Assembly (NCBI RefSeq): GCF_030657335.1 | Contig: NZ_CP131039.1 | Span: 682,001-746,000, forward strand | Length of the DNA: 64,000 nt | DNA from: Croceibacterium aestuarii | GTDB taxonomy: Bacteria; Pseudomonadota; Alphaproteobacteria; Sphingomonadales; Sphingomonadaceae | Reading direction: 5' to 3' | In this document: in pieces, positions 8,896 through 16,524 of the stretch | Position numbering within the stretch: position 1 is the stretch's first letter | Layout of the letters: each line of letters starts with the position of its first letter | The notes under the pieces: model-generated | The model's input: the letters and a program-made list of their open reading frames with translations, nothing else | What the model was told of the DNA's origin: nothing | Database searches by the model: none | Translations under genes and position numbers: made by a program

Positions 8896-9207
8896 ATGGC
8901 CGATTGCATTCGCCGGCGAAGGGTCCAGATTGCAGCCATGGTCGCGGTCCTGATCGTCTTCGCGCTCGGCGTAGCCAACTTCGCGCTGCACAAGGCCGTT
9001 CTGGAGAGCGGCCACCCGATGCTAAGGCAGATGCCGTGGTTCGGCCGCGGAATGGGCGGGCGCGCGACGCTGGCGGTGGAATTCATCGTCCTGCTCGGCG
9101 CGCTGCTGTTGGCGGCGAGCGGCTTTACCGGCTGGGGCCGGGTCTATGCCGGCTATACGGCAATGAACGGCTTCGGCGCCTGGCTGGTCCTGACGCATCG
9201 AATCTGA
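8896..9207 (+). CDS. Small membrane protein, hypothetical
   Basis: About 103 residues if translated from the ATG at 8896; an internal ATG at 8938 is also possible, and neither has a strong ribosome site. It has a hydrophobic segment at about residues 12-36 (VLIVFALGVANFAL), another at about 59-80 (LAVEFIVLLGALLLAAS) and a weaker third at the C-terminus (NGFGAWLVLTH). No family is recognised. It precedes the diacylglycerol-kinase-like gene by 37 bases on the same strand and may share its transcript. Confidence 0.55.
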   Translation: MADCIRRRRVQIAAMVAVLIVFALGVANFALHKAVLESGHPMLRQMPWFGRGMGGRATLAVEFIVLLGALLLAASGFTGWGRVYAGYTAMNGFGAWLVLTHRI

Positions 9208-9244
9208 AGCGGGAACCAGGCGGAGGACTGCGCGCTATGCGGCT

Positions 9245-10093
9245 ATGAGCGCCGCGCGGGACATTTGGCTGATCTGCAACCCGGCCAGCGGCAGCAACGA
9301 CGACGAGGCGCTTTCCGCGCTTCAGAACTGTTGCGAGGATTCCAGCTTCAGGATCGCAGCCAAGACGGTCTTCCCCGATCAGCGCTTGCCCGACGCGAAG
9401 ACGCTCGACGCCGCGGGGGTCGACCTGGTGGCGATCTTCGCCGGCGACGGCACGATCAACGCGGCGATCGACCGGCTTTCGGGGTGGAGCGGGCAAGTTC
9501 TCATCCTGCCGGGTGGGACGATGAATCTGCTTTACCACCGATTGCACGGCGACCGCGAAATGGACGAGGTGGTGCGCCTCGTCGCGGCGGGCAAGGCCCG
9601 GCCGCGTCGCCCTGGCGTGATAGGCTGCAGCCAGGGGGTGGCGCTGGCTGGGCTGCTCGCGGGGCCCGGCACCAGCTGGCACGACGTACGCGAGACGATG
9701 CGCGAGGGCGATGTCCTTGGCGTCGTCGACAGTGCGGCCCAGGCTATCGGCGAAACACTGGCTGACCCCGGTATCGCCTGCCGCGAGGCAGGCAGTGCCG
9801 AGGGGTACCCCCTGATCATGCTGACCCCGCACGACGAGGGTATCGAAGTCGCCGCCTATCATGCCGAGACCACGACAGAATTCCTCAGCCAGAGCTGGGC
9901 GTTGCTGCGTCGCAGTTTCCGCGAGGGACCGCATGACATCCTGGGCACTTTCGACCGCTGTACTCTCGCCAGCACCGACGGCGAAGCCTTCGGCATTCTG
10001 ATCGACGGTGAGAAGCACGACGCTGGTCCGACGGAGGAATTCGAGCTGGTCGCCTGCGGGGTGGACCTGCTAGCCACGCCGCGCGATGACTGA
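9245..10093 (+). CDS. Diacylglycerol kinase catalytic-domain protein
   Basis: A protein of 282 residues. The N-terminal ICNPASGS and the FAGDGTINAAI and LPGGTMNLLYHRL motifs define the DAGKc fold used by lipid and sphingosine kinases (the glycine-rich GDGT binds ATP phosphate). The C-terminal half is the usual beta-sandwich. The substrate is likely a membrane lipid such as diacylglycerol, by family. Its last eight bases overlap the metallophosphoesterase gene, which points to a two-gene operon of a lipid kinase and a phosphatase-like enzyme. Confidence 0.85.
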   Translation: MSAARDIWLICNPASGSNDDEALSALQNCCEDSSFRIAAKTVFPDQRLPDAKTLDAAGVDLVAIFAGDGTINAAIDRLSGWSGQVLILPGGTMNLLYHRLHGDREMDEVVRLVAAGKARPRRPGVIGCSQGVALAGLLAGPGTSWHDVRETMREGDVLGVVDSAAQAIGETLADPGIACREAGSAEGYPLIMLTPHDEGIEVAAYHAETTTEFLSQSWALLRRSFREGPHDILGTFDRCTLASTDGEAFGILIDGEKHDAGPTEEFELVACGVDLLATPRDD

Positions 10094-10943
10094 CCGCAAA
10101 GTCCTGTTCCATCTCAGCGATATCCATTTCGGCCTCGCCGATCCGCGGGCGCTCGATTGGGTCAAAAAGGAAATCGCCGAGAGACGGCCCGACGCCGTGG
10201 CCATTACCGGCGACCTAACCATGCGCGCGCGGCACGGCGAATTTGCGCAGGCGACTGCCTGGATCAACAGTCTCGACGTGCCGGTGACGGTCGAAGTCGG
10301 CAACCACGACATGCCCTATTTCAACCTGATCGAGCGCTTCATCGCACCCTACCAGCGGTTTCGCGGCATGCAGGACAAGGTCGAACGCGAGATCGATCTC
10401 CCGGGCCTTGCCATCGTCCCGCTCAAGACCGTGCGCCGCTGGCAGCCGCGCTGGCCCTGGTCGCACGGCTGGATCACCGAGCGCGCGCTCGAGCGCACGT
10501 TAACAGCCATCGATGCCCTGCCGGCCGGGACCAAGGTCCTCGTCGCATGCCACCATCCGCTGGTCGAGGCAGGGACGAAGGGCAAAGCGTGGACCCACGG
10601 CGGCGATCATGCGCTGGCAGAGCTGGCGCGGCGCAAGGTCCTGGCGACGCTGAGCGGCCACGTGCACGACGCTTTCGACATCGTGCGCACGACGGCGCAC
10701 GGCCCGGTGCGAATGATCGGTGCCGGCACCCTGTCGCAGCGGATCCGTTCGACCCCGCCGAGCTTCAACGAGCTCACCTGGGACGGCGAGACCATCGAAC
10801 TGTGCGTGCGCAACCTCTATGCCATCCCGACCGAACAGATGCAGGTCGACGCCGTGCCCGAAGACGCGATGCCTCCGCGCGAGCCCGATGAGCCGGTCGC
10901 CCCCATCGGCGCCGTGCCCCCGGTCGATCCGCCGGTCCACTGA
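10086..10943 (+). CDS. Calcineurin-like metallophosphoesterase
   Basis: A protein of 285 residues containing all metallophosphoesterase metal-site blocks in order: FHLSDIHFG (residues 8-16), TGDLT, VGNHDMPYF, CHHPLVE and LSGHVHDAFD. Such enzymes hydrolyse phosphomono- or diesters with a two-metal centre. The short Pro/Glu-rich tail after residue 250 is probably disordered. It overlaps the lipid-kinase gene by eight bases; a role in phospholipid turnover is an inference from that pairing. The real substrate is unknown. Confidence 0.88.
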   Translation: MTDRKVLFHLSDIHFGLADPRALDWVKKEIAERRPDAVAITGDLTMRARHGEFAQATAWINSLDVPVTVEVGNHDMPYFNLIERFIAPYQRFRGMQDKVEREIDLPGLAIVPLKTVRRWQPRWPWSHGWITERALERTLTAIDALPAGTKVLVACHHPLVEAGTKGKAWTHGGDHALAELARRKVLATLSGHVHDAFDIVRTTAHGPVRMIGAGTLSQRIRSTPPSFNELTWDGETIELCVRNLYAIPTEQMQVDAVPEDAMPPREPDEPVAPIGAVPPVDPPVH

Positions 10944-10965
10944 GCTTCGCGCGCACCCATCCGGC

Positions 10966-11003
10966 AATGAAAAAGGGCGGCCCCCTCGTGGGAGACCGCC
11001 CTT
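10966..11003 (-). terminator. Intrinsic terminator of rpsI
   Basis: A hairpin with arms AAGGGCGG and CCGCCCTT is followed on the minus strand by a CTTTTTCATT tract. It lies 37 bases past the rpsI stop, and closes the rplM-rpsI transcript. It sits in the 96-base gap next to the convergent metallophosphoesterase gene. Confidence 0.78.
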
Positions 11004-11039
11004 CGCATTTTCCTCCGTCGAGGAAACTCGTGCCGAAGT

Positions 11040-11576
11040 TTAGCGCTTCGAGAACTGGAAGCTCTTGCGGGCCTTTGCGCGGCCGTACTTCTTGCGCTCG
11101 ACCGTGCGGCTGTCGCGGGTCAGGAAACCGGCGGCCTTGACTGCGGCGCGCAATTCCGGCTCGAACTTGGTCAGCGCCTGGCTGATGCCATGCTTGACCG
11201 CACCGGCCTGGCCCGACAGCCCACCGCCCTTGACGGTGGCGACGACGTCGTAGGAACCTTCGCGGTCGGCAACCTGGAACGGCTGATTGATGACGAGGCG
11301 CAGGGAAGGACGCGCAAAGTACACTTCCTGCTCGCGGCCGTTGACGGTGATCGTGCCCTTGCCGGGCTTGATCCATACGCGGGCGACGGCGTCCTTGCGG
11401 CGGCCGGTGGCATAGGCGCGGCCCTGCGCGTCGACTTCCTTCTCGCGCAGCGGGGCGGTCGAGACGGGCGCGATGATCGCTTCGGTGCCTTCGGCGGTCG
11501 GGGCGCCATCGGCGGTGCCGCCGGCGATGTTCTTGAGATCGGCGAGATCCGACACGGTGTTGTTTTCGTCAGCCAT
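11040..11576 (-). CDS. rpsI: 30S ribosomal protein S9
   Basis: A protein of 178 residues. The conserved S9 core starts at about residue 50 with [21 protein letters not shown] and ends in the canonical SFQFSKR, the tail that reaches the P-site tRNA. It also has [11 protein letters not shown] and [12 protein letters not shown]. The N-terminal extension of about 48 residues, rich in Ala and Thr, is typical of sphingomonads and longer than in E. coli. Its start overlaps the rplM stop (TGATG), so the two are translationally coupled, as in most bacteria. Confidence 0.97.
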   Translation of the reverse strand: MADENNTVSDLADLKNIAGGTADGAPTAEGTEAIIAPVSTAPLREKEVDAQGRAYATGRRKDAVARVWIKPGKGTITVNGREQEVYFARPSLRLVINQPFQVADREGSYDVVATVKGGGLSGQAGAVKHGISQALTKFEPELRAAVKAAGFLTRDSRTVERKKYGRAKARKSFQFSKR

Positions 11577-12055
11577 CAGTTGGCCACCTTGTTCTTGCGA
11601 TTGAGCGAAGCGACGTCGAGCACCGCGGGCTTCTGCCCGTCGTGCGGATGCTCGGTGCCGGCGTAGAGATGCAGCGCACGCATCTGGTCGCGGCCGAGGG
11701 GGCCGCGCGGAATCATCCGCTCGACCGCCTTTTCGAGCACGCGCTCGGGGAAACGGCCGGCGAGGACTTTGTCCGCGGTCACTTCCTTGAGCCCGCCGGC
11801 GTAACCGGTGTGCTTGTAATAGGTCTGGCTCTTGAGCTTGTTGCCGGTGAAGCGCACCTTGTCGGCATTGATCACGACCACGTGGTCGCCGCAGTCGACG
11901 TGCGGGGTGTAGCTCGGCTTGTGCTTGCCGCGCAGGAGGTTGGCGACGATCACCGCCAGGCGGCCGACCACCAGGCCGTCGGCATCGATCAGGTGCCAAT
12001 TCTTTTCGACCTCGGCCGGCTTGATCGACCGGGTCTGCTTGCTGAGCGCCTTCAT
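11576..12055 (-). CDS. rplM: 50S ribosomal protein L13
   Basis: A protein of 159 residues. The L13 blocks include [37 protein letters not shown] and [22 protein letters not shown], followed by HPHDGQKP. L13 is an early assembly protein of the large subunit. It is the first gene of the rplM-rpsI operon; the ATG at 12055 is used because the conserved N-terminus starts there. The 157 bases upstream should hold the promoter. Confidence 0.97.
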   Translation of the reverse strand: MKALSKQTRSIKPAEVEKNWHLIDADGLVVGRLAVIVANLLRGKHKPSYTPHVDCGDHVVVINADKVRFTGNKLKSQTYYKHTGYAGGLKEVTADKVLAGRFPERVLEKAVERMIPRGPLGRDQMRALHLYAGTEHPHDGQKPAVLDVASLNRKNKVAN

Positions 12056-12212
12056 GGCTGGGTACTCTCGTTGTGCGATGGGGTGCGGCAGGACGATTCG
12101 CGAACCGGCCCGCAGCGAAGGCGCGCATTTGTCCGCGAAAGGGCGCGAAGTCAAGGGATTCCGCGGGATTGCGGAGAGGTAAAATAATACCGGGGCCAGA
12201 CTGCGATAGCGC

Positions 12213-12536
12213 TCAGTGACGCGCAGCCACGAGTTCGCCGAGCCAGGCGGCGGTCGCTCCGGGGGTTGCGTCGGCGTGCCAGCCGCTGACCGCGGGCGTC
12301 TCGTAGGGGTGCAGTTCGGCGAGTCGCGCGCAGGCCCGGTCGAGCAGGCTCGCATCGGTCTTGAACAGGACGGCGCATTCGCGCGCTTCGCTGCGTTCGC
12401 CCTGCCAGACGAACAGCGAACGGACCCCCGGCAGTATGTTGGCGCAGGCGACGAGGCCTTCGTCGAGCAGCGCGCCGGCCGTCGCAGCCGCGCTGTCCTC
12501 GTCGGCGAAGGCGCTCCACAGGAGGGCGGCGCTCAT
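12213..12536 (-). CDS. cutA: Divalent-cation tolerance protein CutA
   Basis: A protein of 107 residues, typical for CutA1. It includes [25 protein letters not shown], the ECAVLFKTD strand and the family hallmark LHPYETPAV. CutA forms very stable trimers resembling PII proteins; a role in metal tolerance is reported but the mechanism is unclear. Its ATG overlaps the ctaA stop by four bases, so it is the second gene of a ctaA-cutA unit. Confidence 0.93.
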   Translation of the reverse strand: MSAALLWSAFADEDSAAATAGALLDEGLVACANILPGVRSLFVWQGERSEARECAVLFKTDASLLDRACARLAELHPYETPAVSGWHADATPGATAAWLGELVAARH

Positions 12537-13609
12537 TCGCGTCTTCCGGCGGCATGTGCGGCCCATACCGTGGCCGCGGTGAGAAGAGCGCCGGTCAGCT
12601 GATGGAGCACCGCCAGCCACAGCGCGACGCCGCTCCACACGGTGGCGATGCCGAGCAGGATCTGCGTGCCGAAGGCAGTGTGTACGGCGATCGAGGCCTT
12701 GCGGCTGCGCACCCGCACCTTGCGCGCAAGGACGATCAGCAAGGCCACGACAACCCACGCCCACCAGCGGTGGACGAAGTGGACGAGAAATGGATCGTTC
12801 GCCAGCGCATGCAGCGCCCCCGATGCCCAGTCGACGCCGTCGGGAAAGACCTCGCCCTGCATCAGCGGCCAGGCCCCCCAGTTGAACCAGCCGCCGCCGG
12901 CGACGACCCCGGCGCGCAGTCCGGCCAGCCACGCCCCGAACAGGAGCTGCACGCCGAGCGCGGCGAGCACCAGCGCCGAAAAGCCGGTCAGACGAGCGGG
13001 CCGCGCCGCCGCATCCCGGCCAAGCTGCAGCAGGTCGAGCGCGGTCCATATCAGCCCGCCCATGAAGAACAGCGCCGTCAGAAGATGCGTGGCAAGCCGG
13101 AAATGGCTCACCCGCACATCGTGGACGATGCCGGATTCGACCATCCACCAGCCGATCGCGCCTTGCAGGCCGATCAGAGCGATGAGCGCGAGCAGGCGCG
13201 GCTTGTAGCCGGCCGGTATCTGCTGGCGGACCCAGAACCACGCCGTGGCGGCGATGAGGACAAGCCCGATCCCGCGCGCCAGCAGGCGGTGGACCCATTC
13301 CCAGAAGTAGATGAACTTGTAGGTCGCCAGCGTCATCCCGGCCGGACCGTTGACTTCGATGAACTGCGGTGTGGCGCGATAGGCGTCGAACTCCGCCTGC
13401 CACTGCGCCTGGGTGAGAGGTGGCAGCGCGCCGGTGACCGGCTTCCACTCGGTGATCGAGACGCCGGATTCGGTGAGTCGGGTTATTCCGCCGACCGCGA
13501 CGATCGCCACGACCAGCGCCCCGACGACAAGAAGCCAGAAAGCCAGTGCGCGCGGACGCGTCGCCCCAGTCACCGATGTCCCGCTGGGATTCCCTGTGGT
13601 CGCAACCAT
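12533..13609 (-). CDS. ctaA: Heme A synthase (COX15/CtaA family)
   Basis: A protein of 358 residues with eight hydrophobic segments. The conserved histidines that bind heme lie in WEWVHRLLARGIG, VSHFRLATHLL, VHFVHRWWAW and LHQLTGALL. VGGITRLTESGVSITEWKP near the N-terminus is the signature of the type 2 COX15 family. The enzyme oxidises the methyl group of heme O to give heme A for cytochrome aa3. The ATG at 13609 is chosen because the conserved protein begins about there and the upstream frame is antisense to the MerC gene. Confidence 0.94.
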   Translation of the reverse strand: MVATTGNPSGTSVTGATRPRALAFWLLVVGALVVAIVAVGGITRLTESGVSITEWKPVTGALPPLTQAQWQAEFDAYRATPQFIEVNGPAGMTLATYKFIYFWEWVHRLLARGIGLVLIAATAWFWVRQQIPAGYKPRLLALIALIGLQGAIGWWMVESGIVHDVRVSHFRLATHLLTALFFMGGLIWTALDLLQLGRDAAARPARLTGFSALVLAALGVQLLFGAWLAGLRAGVVAGGGWFNWGAWPLMQGEVFPDGVDWASGALHALANDPFLVHFVHRWWAWVVVALLIVLARKVRVRSRKASIAVHTAFGTQILLGIATVWSGVALWLAVLHQLTGALLTAATVWAAHAAGRRE

Positions 13610-13708
13610 AGCGCGGGCCGTTTGCGCGCGAAGCGTGCGAATCGCAAGGCCGCTCGCGCATTTGACATCTTGCGAAATGTTACACCGTCTCATACATCGG
13701 GCGCGCAA

Positions 13709-14098
13709 ATGGGCCTGTCTCTTCACATGATTCGCCACCGGCTCGACCGGGTTGGCATGACGCTCTCGTGCCTGTGCGCGGTGCATTGCGTTGCCAGCCT
13801 CGTGGTCATCGCCGGGCTCGGCGTCGGCGGCACCTTCCTGCTCAACCCGGCGATCCACCGCTACGGGCTGGTGGTTGCCACACTGGTCGCCGCGGTCGCC
13901 ATCGGCCTCGGCGCGCTCAAGCATCGCCGTCCGGCGCCCTTCGTCACCGCGATGACCGGCCTCTCGTTCATGGGCGGCGCGCTCGCCGTGCCGCACGGAG
14001 TGGAAGAGGCGGTGTTGACGGTGATCGGCGTCACCCTCGTCGCCGTCGGGCACGTGCTCAATCTGCGCCAACTCAAGGTGCCGGCCGCGCGCGGCTAG
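13709..14098 (+). CDS. MerC-domain membrane protein
   Basis: A protein of 129 residues with four predicted membrane segments. The N-terminal RVGMTLSCLCAVHCVASLVV holds the cysteine cluster (CLCAVHC) that defines MerC. MerC proteins import mercuric ion in mer operons, but stand-alone chromosomal copies such as this one have no mer genes around them and may handle another metal. The start ATG is at 13709. It is divergent from ctaA, with 99 bases between the two. Confidence 0.85.
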   Translation: MGLSLHMIRHRLDRVGMTLSCLCAVHCVASLVVIAGLGVGGTFLLNPAIHRYGLVVATLVAAVAIGLGALKHRRPAPFVTAMTGLSFMGGALAVPHGVEEAVLTVIGVTLVAVGHVLNLRQLKVPAARG

Positions 14099-14154
14099 GT
14101 CCGTTCGACCGAGGCGGGCGTTGCAACGGTGACGCCTCGCGCTATCTCGGCTCC

Positions 14155-14364
14155 ATGACCGCCCAGCTTTCCCTCACCGTCAATGGCGAACAGCGCCGAT
14201 CCTCCGCCGCCACCATTGCCGCGCTGGTGACCGAACTCGGATTGAAACCCGAGAAGGTCGCGGTCGAGCGCAACGGCACGATCGTGCCGCGCTCGACGCT
14301 GGCCGAGGCCGCGCTCGCCGACGGCGACGTGCTCGAGATCGTGCATTTCGTCGGCGGCGGCTGA
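14155..14364 (+). CDS. thiS: Sulfur carrier protein ThiS
   Basis: A protein of 69 residues, a ubiquitin-like fold ending in VHFVGGG. The C-terminal Gly-Gly is adenylated and then thiocarboxylated to carry sulfur for the thiazole of thiamine. [20 protein letters not shown] and [13 protein letters not shown] are typical ThiS stretches. It precedes thiG by 40 bases, so the two form the thiazole-synthesis pair. No thiO or thiE is adjacent. Confidence 0.93.
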   Translation: MTAQLSLTVNGEQRRSSAATIAALVTELGLKPEKVAVERNGTIVPRSTLAEAALADGDVLEIVHFVGGG

Positions 14365-14404
14365 GGCCTTGCACCGCTTCGGCGTGGGGCCTAACCCGCG
14401 CCGC

Positions 14405-15199
14405 ATGGACATCCAGACCACCAATGCCGAATCCGACACCTGGAGCGTTGCCGGGCACACCTTCAAGAGCCGCCTGATCGTCGGCACCGGCAAGTACAAG
14501 GATTTCGCCCAGAACGCTGCCGCGCTCGAGGCGAGCGGGGCGGAGATCGTCACCGTGGCGGTACGCCGCGTCAACATCTCCGACCCGAGCCAGCCGGTGC
14601 TGATGGACTATATCGATCCCAGGAAGGTCACCTACCTGCCCAACACCGCCGGATGCTTCACCGCGGACGAGGCGATCCGCACGCTGCGGCTGGCGCGCGA
14701 GGCGGGAGGCTGGGAGCTGGTCAAGCTGGAAGTGCTGGGGGAGGCGCGCACGCTCTATCCCGACATGCGCGAGACGCTCAAGGCCTGCGAGGTGCTGGCC
14801 AGCGAGGGATTCAAGCCGATGGTCTACTGCGTCGACGATCCGATCGCGGCCCAGCAACTCGAGCAGGCCGGCGCGGTGGCGGTCATGCCGCTCGGCGCCC
14901 CGATCGGCTCTGGCCTCGGCATCCAGAACCGGGTGACGATCCGCCTGATCGTCGAGGGCGCGAAGGTGCCGGTGCTGGTCGATGCCGGGGTGGGCACGGC
15001 GAGCGATGCCGCGGTAGCGATGGAGCTCGGCTGCGACGGGGTGCTGATGAACACCGCCATCGCCGAGGCCAAGGACCCGATCCGCATGGCCCGGGCGATG
15101 AAGCTGGCGGTCGAAGCCGGCCGCGACGCCTATCTTTCGGGCCGCATGGGCACGCGCAAATATGCCGATCCGAGTTCGCCGCTGGCCGGTCTGATCTGA
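14405..15199 (+). CDS. thiG: Thiazole synthase ThiG
   Basis: A protein of 264 residues from the ATG at 14405; a TTG at 14369 would add 12 residues and is less likely. It is a TIM-barrel protein. The catalytic lysine lies in [10 protein letters not shown]. The phosphate-binding segments are [13 protein letters not shown] and [23 protein letters not shown], and [18 protein letters not shown] is at the end. It condenses deoxyxylulose 5-phosphate, dehydroglycine and ThiS thiocarboxylate into the thiazole of thiamine. Confidence 0.95.
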   Translation: MDIQTTNAESDTWSVAGHTFKSRLIVGTGKYKDFAQNAAALEASGAEIVTVAVRRVNISDPSQPVLMDYIDPRKVTYLPNTAGCFTADEAIRTLRLAREAGGWELVKLEVLGEARTLYPDMRETLKACEVLASEGFKPMVYCVDDPIAAQQLEQAGAVAVMPLGAPIGSGLGIQNRVTIRLIVEGAKVPVLVDAGVGTASDAAVAMELGCDGVLMNTAIAEAKDPIRMARAMKLAVEAGRDAYLSGRMGTRKYADPSSPLAGLI

Positions 15200-15279
15200 C
15201 GCCGCTCTGACGCCGCGAATTTCGCCGCCAAAAACACCTGCGTTCTGAAACCGTTGCCGGGCGGCAGCGTTTGTTGGCC

Positions 15280-15456
15280 ATGATCCTGACGGCTACTCGC
15301 AAACCCCCAGTTCGAACGGCAGAAGAATCGCCCCCCATCGCTGCCGCCTCGCGCCCCGGGCTGCCTCGCCCGCGCCCGGGGCTGCGCTTCGAACGGCGCC
15401 GCGATTGCCTTCGGCCCGCCGCTATCGACGCGCTGCAAGCGAGGTGGCGGGCATGA
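15280..15456 (+). CDS. Possible small ORF coupled to the next gene
   Basis: A reading frame of 58 residues, rich in Arg, Pro and Ala, whose TGA overlaps the ATG of the next gene in an ATGA. That overlap is the main reason to list it. There is no clear ribosome site, no recognised domain, and third-position GC is low in the first third. It occupies most of the 253-base gap after thiG, in which I otherwise see only a short repeat of TCTGACGCCG just after the thiG stop. Confidence 0.22.
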   Translation: MILTATRKPPVRTAEESPPIAAASRPGLPRPRPGLRFERRRDCLRPAAIDALQARWRA

Positions 15457-15914
15457 GTCGCACCGCCAGCCAAGACGAACTGCTGCGAGTGTGCGTGCAG
15501 GACCTTCACGCGGCCCGCCGCACGGCCGCCGACCGTTTGCCCGGCGTTACCCGCCACGCCGGCACGGAGCTCGCCGAAAAGCTCGGCCGGCTGGGGGCCG
15601 ACTTCGCCGACGAAGCCGAGCGCTTCGAGGCGAGCGGACTTTCGCTCGACGGGCCGGACAACATCTGGATGGCCGGGGTAATGGACGATGCCGAGCGCGA
15701 CACCCGCTCGATCGAACCGGGTCCGCTGCTCGACATCGCGCTGATCGGTGCCCTGCGCAAGGGCATCATGGCCGATGCCGTATCGCTCGAAACGGCACTG
15801 GAGCTCGCCCAGGTGCTCGGACAGCAGGAACTCGCCGCGTCGCTGCAGGAAATGCGCGAGCGCGCCGGCTCCAGCGATGCCGCCATGGCTGCGCTGCTGC
15901 GGGACATCGTCTGA
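15453..15914 (+). CDS. DUF892/YciE-like ferritin-fold protein (degenerate)
   Basis: A protein of 153 residues, all helical. The first half (LLRVCVQDLHAARRTAADRL to LGADFADEAERFEA) matches the first two helices of the YciE/YciF (DUF892) ferritin-like family. The third-helix stretch DIALIGALRKGIMADAVSLE aligns to the place where that family usually has a Glu-His pair, but those ligands are missing. The resemblance is by eye and moderate. If right, the protein keeps the fold but may not bind a di-metal centre. The ATG at 15453 overlaps a small upstream frame. Confidence 0.6.
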   Translation: MSRTASQDELLRVCVQDLHAARRTAADRLPGVTRHAGTELAEKLGRLGADFADEAERFEASGLSLDGPDNIWMAGVMDDAERDTRSIEPGPLLDIALIGALRKGIMADAVSLETALELAQVLGQQELAASLQEMRERAGSSDAAMAALLRDIV

Positions 15915-15996
15915 CCGTACGAAAGATCGGCCAGCGCGTTTACCGGACGCTAACCACATTCGGTGACATTGCTCGGACATCCACTGGGGGCAAGTC

Positions 15997-16521
15997 ATGG
16001 CCAAGACCGGTACTGCATCGCTGACTATTGCCGAGCTGCGCGAATTCGCCAGCTTCTCTGAAAGCGAGCAGCTCTTCATCGAGCGCAGCCTCGACATCGC
16101 GATGGGACGCGGCGACGCCTTCAAGACCTGGGGCGAGGGCGGCGACGGCGCGTCGATACGCGGCCAGTACCTCGCCTACCGCGAACTCAAGACGCTGCGC
16201 GACACCGTTCCGTGTGAAGCGACGATGGACGGGCTCGAGGCCTTCATGGGTCCGCTGATGCGCGTCACCGCGCTCGACCTCGCGCAGGAAAGACTCGAGA
16301 GCTTTTCAGCCTACCGCTTCCTCTACGAGCGCCTGCTCGGCGCCAAGTCGCGCCCGTGGCTGCCCGCCGCCTTCTGCGCCGCCGCCGCGCTGCCGCAGAT
16401 TCGGCCGGCGCGGCGCAAGATGCTGCTCCAGTCGCTGAGCGAGGCCGCGGCCACTGCGCCGGGATGGTCGGACCGCGAGCCGCTGTTCTATCCCGAACGC
16501 GTCGAAGCCGAGGCGGCCTGA
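15997..16521 (+). CDS. Hypothetical helical protein
   Basis: A protein of 174 residues. It appears mostly helical and soluble, with no signal peptide or membrane segment. I see no known motif. A short stretch WGEGGDGASIRGQYLAYREL interrupts the N-terminal helices. It starts at the ATG at 15997 behind GGGGGCAAGTC, follows the DUF892-like gene by 82 bases on the same strand and ends three bases before the convergent acyl-CoA ligase. Confidence 0.65.
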   Translation: MAKTGTASLTIAELREFASFSESEQLFIERSLDIAMGRGDAFKTWGEGGDGASIRGQYLAYRELKTLRDTVPCEATMDGLEAFMGPLMRVTALDLAQERLESFSAYRFLYERLLGAKSRPWLPAAFCAAAALPQIRPARRKMLLQSLSEAAATAPGWSDREPLFYPERVEAEAA

Positions 16522-16524
16522 CAG

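Noticed and set aside
12213-13661. Minus-strand frame of 482 residues ending in CutA
   Set aside because: Only the last 107 residues are real (CutA); the upstream part is the wrong frame of ctaA.
13669-13705. Possible Zur box (GAAATGTTA) before the MerC gene
   Set aside because: Only one half-site matches well; the other half is too poor to call an operator.
15130-15438. Minus-strand frame of 102 residues after thiG
   Set aside because: It overlaps the end of thiG, has no motif or ribosome site, and is compositionally like an antisense frame.
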